9,275 nt of DNA from JBCDGZ01 sp038750655 (lineage in GTDB: Bacteria; Bacteroidota; Bacteroidia; Chitinophagales; Saprospiraceae). The stretch spans positions 1-9,275 of the forward strand of contig JBCDGZ010000213.1 of assembly GCA_038750655.1 (NCBI GenBank), in the 5' to 3' direction. Positions 6,425 through 9,275 of this stretch are shown one piece after another. Under the pieces are notes generated by a model. It had not been told where the DNA came from, did no database searches, and was given only the letters and a program-made list of their open reading frames with translations. Made by a program: the position numbers and the translations under genes. Within the stretch, counting starts at the first letter, position 1. Each line of letters starts with the position of its first letter.

Positions 6425-6937
6425 CTAAGGTTCTGTAGACTCCTCCTTCTGCTCCTCTTCCGCTGTTCCTGTCGTAGTCTCTTCCGCTACTGTTTCTGTA
6501 GTTCCTTCTTCTGTCTGAGCTTCTTGCTCTTCCTCTTCCTTTTGCTCTTCTTCTAATGACAATAAATTACGATCATTGAGGAAGTTAAACCATTTAATGA
6601 CCCGCTTGATGTCACTCAGGTAAACTCGATCACGGTCATAATCAGGTAAGATTTTGGTAAAGTAGGAGATGATTTCGTCCGGACCAGCTTTAATAGCCGC
6701 CGGAGGATTATTCTCAAACTGTTCCAGCATCCGACGGAAAATCTCCTTCAATTCCGTTGTATCCGTCAGGGTGTAAATACCTATAGAAGCCAATGGCGTA
6801 AATTGGTGCTTGCGAGACGAGGCAAAGCGCTTTTTACCATTGTCCAAATTTTCTATAATCAGGCCGTTGCTGCGATTAACCACCATCTTGTAAAGACCAG
6901 AAAGACCGCTGACGGCAACAAATTCATCAATATTCAT
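6425..6937 (-). CDS. DUF5606 domain protein with acidic C-terminal tail
   Basis: This is a 170-aa protein. Residues 1-126 match the Bacteroidota family DUF5606: FVAVSGLSGLYKMV (6-19), NGLIIENLDNGKKR (24-37), IGIYTLTD (52-59), LKEIFRRM (63-70), IISYFTKILPDYDRDRVYLSDIKRVIKWFNFL (89-120). Residues 128-170 are an acidic Glu/Thr/Gln-rich low-complexity tail containing EEEQKEE twice (129-135 and 160-166). There is no signal peptide, so it is probably cytosolic; the function is unknown. An upstream in-frame ATG (6973) would add 12 residues; the ATG at 6937 is chosen because family members begin at the equivalent Met. A perfect -7 box lies about 110 nt upstream, so this is probably the first gene of a unit with the M3-like and glycosyltransferase genes. 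Confidence 0.88.
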   Translation of the reverse strand: MNIDEFVAVSGLSGLYKMVVNRSNGLIIENLDNGKKRFASSRKHQFTPLASIGIYTLTDTTELKEIFRRMLEQFENNPPAAIKAGPDEIISYFTKILPDYDRDRVYLSDIKRVIKWFNFLNDRNLLSLEEEQKEEEEQEAQTEEGTTETVAEETTTGTAEEEQKEESTEP

Positions 6938-7046
6938 AGCAATCAATTGAATCGCACTACCGGAATCATCCATAGCAATGCTTGTTGAATATAAGTTTAT
7001 AAAAGTGAAACGCCGACTCTGAGGCTCGGATTTTCAGTTGTACACG

Positions 7047-7080
7047 CAAATATACCGAGCTTCCGGAGCTTTTGGCTAAA
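7047..7080 (-). promoter_or_regulatory. Bacteroidota-type promoter for the DUF5606 gene
   Basis: On the minus strand TATATTTG (7054 to 7047) is an exact match to TAnnTTTG. TTTA (7080-7077) lies 22 nt upstream as a weaker -33 element. The start would be near 7040, leaving a leader of about 100 nt to the ATG at 6937. It sits in the 180-bp gap after the E1 stop and suggests the downstream genes can be transcribed independently of E1. I see no strong terminator for E1 in this gap. Confidence 0.5.
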
Positions 7081-7117
7081 ATCAGACATTAAATTGACGT
7101 TCGGTAAGGAAAGCTTC

Positions 7118-9118
7118 TTAATATTTCAGTAGCTGCTCCATTTTTTCTCTGAGCCTTTGTACCGGAAGGTAATCCTTTTCCAGCGAGGGAGCGAAGGGAA
7201 CCGGGGTATCTAAGCTGGCCACCCGCATCACCGGCGCATCAAGCTGCTCAAAAAGCTGTTCAGAAATATAGGCCGACAATTCTCCGGCAATGCCTCCCAT
7301 CATAGAGTCCTCATGCAGCAGCAGCACCCGATTGGTTTTGCTCACCGTCGCATCAATGGCGGCGTAGTCCAGCGGAAGTAGACTCCGAAGATCAATGATG
7401 TCGGCGTCAATGCCCTCTTCCTCCACCAGCTGCGTAGCCCAGTGTACCCCCATACCGTAGGTAATGATGGAAACTTCCTCGCCCGCTCTCACGGTCTTTG
7501 CCTTTCCTATTTCGACAGTATAGTAGTCGTCAGGAATCTCGGCACTGAGTCGACGGTAAAGTCCCTTGTGTTCGAAGAAGATCACAGGGTTGGGGTCCTC
7601 CAGGCTGGCTAGTAAGAGACCTTTGGCATCATAAGGGGTAGAAGGATAAACCACCTTGAGTCCCGGCGTATGAACGAACCAGGCCTCGTTGGTCTGAGAG
7701 TGGAAAGGGCCAGCTCCCACACCACCGCCGCAAGGCATCCGCACCACCACATCGACATGCTGTCCCCAGCGATAGTGCAGCTTAGCCAGGTTGTTGACAA
7801 TTTGATTAAACCCGCAGGTGACAAAGTCGGCAAACTGCATCTCTACCATCGCCTTGTAGCCCTTCAGGCTCAAACCCAGGCCAATGCCCAGGATGGCGCT
7901 TTCACAAAGCGGTGTGTTGCGCACCCGCTCATTGCCAAACTGCTCGGTGAAGCCAGCCGTGATCTTAAACACCCCACCGTACTCCGCAATATCCTGCCCC
8001 ATCAGCACCAGCTGATCGTACTTTTCCATCGATTGGCGCAGCCCGTCGCTGATGGCATCGATGAAGCGCCTTTCGCTGCGGGCCTCGCTTTGCGGAACAA
8101 CCTCGCCTACGGGCGCAGGCGCATAAACATCGGCCAGCTCCGCCTCCGGAGTAGACAAGTGCTCTGGCTCCGCCCCAGCGATCTTTAACCCCTCTTCAAT
8201 TTCTTGTTTAATACCTGCTCGCAGCTCCGCAATCATCTCTTCATTCAGCAGCCCTTCGTCCATCAAAAAGCGTTCGTAGTTTTGGATAGGGTCTTTTTGT
8301 GCCCATTCTTCCATCAGCTCTTTAGGAACGTACTTTGTCCCCGAAGCTTCTTCATGCCCTCGCATCCGAAAGGTCTGGCATTCCAGCAACACCGGCTCTG
8401 GTTTTTCGCGTAGCTCCTTGGCCAATTGATCAATGGTGTTGAAGACTTCGAGGATATTATTACCGTCGATGGTGTAGGAGCGCATGCCATAGCCTAGCCC
8501 CCGATCGGAGAGCTTTTCGCAGCGGTACTGCTCGCGGACGGGCGTAGAGAGGCCGTAGCCGTTGTTTTCGATGACAAAGATGACGGGGAGCTGCCAGACG
8601 GCTGCAACGTTGAGGGCTTCGTGGAATTCCCCTTCGCTGGTGCCGCCCTCGCCGGTGAAGGCTAGGGAGATGCGGTTTTCGTGGGCCAGTTTGTGGGCCA
8701 GTCCGACGCCGCCGGCTAGAGAGAGCTGTGGGCCGAGGTGAGAGATCATGCCTACGATGTTGTAGTCCAGCGTACCGAAGTGGAAGGAGCGGTCGCGGCC
8801 TTTGGTGAAGCCCATCATCTTGCCTTGCCATTGGGCAAAGAGGCGTTTGAGGGGCATCTCACGGGTGGTGAAGACACCGAGGTTGCGGTGCATCGGAAAG
8901 ATGATCTCATCGTCTAGCAGGGCCGAAGTTGCCCCTACAGAGATGGCCTCCTGGCCAATCCCGGAGAACCACTTGCTGATTTTGCCCTGACGGAGCAGGA
9001 TCAGCATTTTTTCTTCAATCATTCTTGGACGCAGGAGCAAGCGATACAATTGTAAAAGGCGCTCATCGCTCAAGCCTTCCCGCTGAAAAGTCATGGCCGT
9101 ACTGCTGGTACTTTGCAT
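7118..9118 (-). CDS. 2-oxo-acid dehydrogenase E1, fused alpha and beta subunits (branched-chain type likely)
   Basis: This is the thiamine-diphosphate-dependent E1 that decarboxylates a 2-oxo acid and passes the acyl group to lipoyl-E2. The 666-aa protein joins both E1 chains. The alpha part (about 15-310) has GQEAISVG (55-62), HRNLG (77-81) and the ThDP motif GEGGTSEG (156-163) through ENN (184-186). The beta part (about 345-666) has GQDIAEYGGVF (374-384), TPLCESAILGIGLG (402-415) with ThDP-activating Glu406, and GPFHSQ (470-475) with the catalytic His473. A Pro/Ala/Glu-rich linker (about 315-345) joins them. Reading GEG rather than GDG resembles branched-chain E1 alpha (human BCKDHA has GEGAASEG), so 2-oxoisovalerate is the likelier substrate, although pyruvate cannot be excluded. 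The loop FRMRGHEEASG (250-260) lacks the Ser phosphorylated in mitochondrial enzymes. No E2 or E3 gene is in the window. The ATG at 9118 is used; an ATG at 9094 is possible. Confidence 0.95.
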   Translation of the reverse strand: MQSTSSTAMTFQREGLSDERLLQLYRLLLRPRMIEEKMLILLRQGKISKWFSGIGQEAISVGATSALLDDEIIFPMHRNLGVFTTREMPLKRLFAQWQGKMMGFTKGRDRSFHFGTLDYNIVGMISHLGPQLSLAGGVGLAHKLAHENRISLAFTGEGGTSEGEFHEALNVAAVWQLPVIFVIENNGYGLSTPVREQYRCEKLSDRGLGYGMRSYTIDGNNILEVFNTIDQLAKELREKPEPVLLECQTFRMRGHEEASGTKYVPKELMEEWAQKDPIQNYERFLMDEGLLNEEMIAELRAGIKQEIEEGLKIAGAEPEHLSTPEAELADVYAPAPVGEVVPQSEARSERRFIDAISDGLRQSMEKYDQLVLMGQDIAEYGGVFKITAGFTEQFGNERVRNTPLCESAILGIGLGLSLKGYKAMVEMQFADFVTCGFNQIVNNLAKLHYRWGQHVDVVVRMPCGGGVGAGPFHSQTNEAWFVHTPGLKVVYPSTPYDAKGLLLASLEDPNPVIFFEHKGLYRRLSAEIPDDYYTVEIGKAKTVRAGEEVSIITYGMGVHWATQLVEEEGIDADIIDLRSLLPLDYAAIDATVSKTNRVLLLHEDSMMGGIAGELSAYISEQLFEQLDAPVMRVASLDTPVPFAPSLEKDYLPVQRLREKMEQLLKY

Positions 9119-9152
9119 GGTTAGGGTTTTTTGGAAACTTATATGTTTAATT

Positions 9153-9267
9153 CAAGTTGCGATTCACTATTACAAGATTCAATGCGTCAGATATTTGAAT
9201 CGCCACCTCGTGGCTCACAAAATCTTCCTTACCTGCCGGCAGGTGAAATCTCGTTCATCGCAACTTG
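9153..9267. repeat. 115-bp dyad-rich segment bounded by 11-bp inverted repeats
   Basis: CAAGTTGCGAT (9153-9163) and ATCGCAACTTG (9257-9267) are exact inverted copies. Between them lie three further dyads: GATTCAA/TTGAATC (9176-9182 and 9195-9201, 12-nt loop), GCCAC-ctc-GTGGC (9202-9214), and the perfect palindrome at 9231-9244. As single strand it could fold into a closed multi-arm structure. It begins 35 bp upstream of the E1 start and may be a small non-autonomous mobile repeat or a structured leader. I see no target-site duplication in the flanks. Confidence 0.5.
9231..9244. repeat. 14-bp perfect palindrome
   Basis: ACCTGCCGGCAGGT equals its own reverse complement. It is far more GC-rich than the surrounding spacer, upstream of the E1 gene. 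It could be a protein-binding site or a short dispersed palindromic insertion; one copy is seen here, so repetition cannot be judged. Confidence 0.55.
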
Positions 9268-9275
9268 GGTTACGG

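Noticed and set aside
7670..8188. 172-codon open frame on the plus strand
   Set aside because: It lies wholly antisense to the well-supported E1 coding sequence and shows no recognisable protein features; a shadow of codon bias.
8560..8653. GEG instead of GDG in the E1 ThDP motif, suspected defect
   Set aside because: Active branched-chain E1 alpha subunits also use GEG, so this is a subtype marker rather than a lesion.
8460..8831. 123-codon minus-strand frame rich in Arg/His/Pro
   Set aside because: It is an alternative frame inside the E1 alpha coding region, with the composition typical of a frame shadow.
1..9275. CRISPR arrays, tRNA genes, integrase or transposase genes, phage or defence genes
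   Set aside because: No regularly spaced repeats, tRNA-like folds or corresponding protein motifs were seen on either strand.

Overview
The window looks like chromosomal DNA of a Bacteroidota bacterium, possibly of the Saprospiria type. Several genes belong to families known mainly or only from that phylum: DUF4783, DUF5606, TIGR02757/DUF2400 and an alpha/beta-fused 2-oxo-acid dehydrogenase E1. Start codons lack clear Shine-Dalgarno sequences, and the candidate promoters fit the Bacteroidota pattern (TTTG, about 20-23 nt, TAnnTTTG). Base composition is mixed, with no sign of a phage, plasmid or integrative element. The placement in Saprospiria is a guess; the placement in Bacteroidota is well supported.

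Layout. Positions 1-98 hold the 3' end of a 5S rRNA gene (+) and its hairpin terminator, so an rRNA operon ends here. Converging on it is a minus-strand pair: gpmI (cofactor-independent phosphoglycerate mutase, 717-2249) and, 11 nt downstream, a TTG-started lipoprotein of unknown function (148-705). A 354-bp divergent spacer (2250-2603) carries a good Bacteroidota promoter for a secreted DUF4783 protein (+, 2604-2984). That gene's terminator hairpin lies across the 3' end of the convergent TIGR02757 gene (-, 3037-3825). In the next gap (3826-4081) there is a candidate 26-aa single-span membrane peptide (+, 3958-4038), with a promoter framed by an inverted repeat.

The rest of the window is a minus-strand run. 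In transcription order it is a fused E1 alpha/beta component of a 2-oxo-acid (probably branched-chain) dehydrogenase (9118-7118), a DUF5606 protein with an acidic tail (6937-6425), a shortened M3-peptidase-like protein that has lost its HEXXH zinc site (6368-4884), and a DPM/DPG-synthase-like family 2 glycosyltransferase (4843-4082). A perfect -7 box upstream of DUF5606 suggests the last three form a unit separate from E1. Upstream of E1, at the window edge, is a dyad-rich 115-bp segment bounded by 11-bp inverted repeats.

Most of this is housekeeping metabolism: glycolysis (gpmI) and branched-chain or pyruvate oxidation (E1). The most unusual item is the apparent M3 pseudopeptidase. The most speculative are the small membrane ORF and the structured repeat at the right end. 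I see no convincing new multi-gene system.
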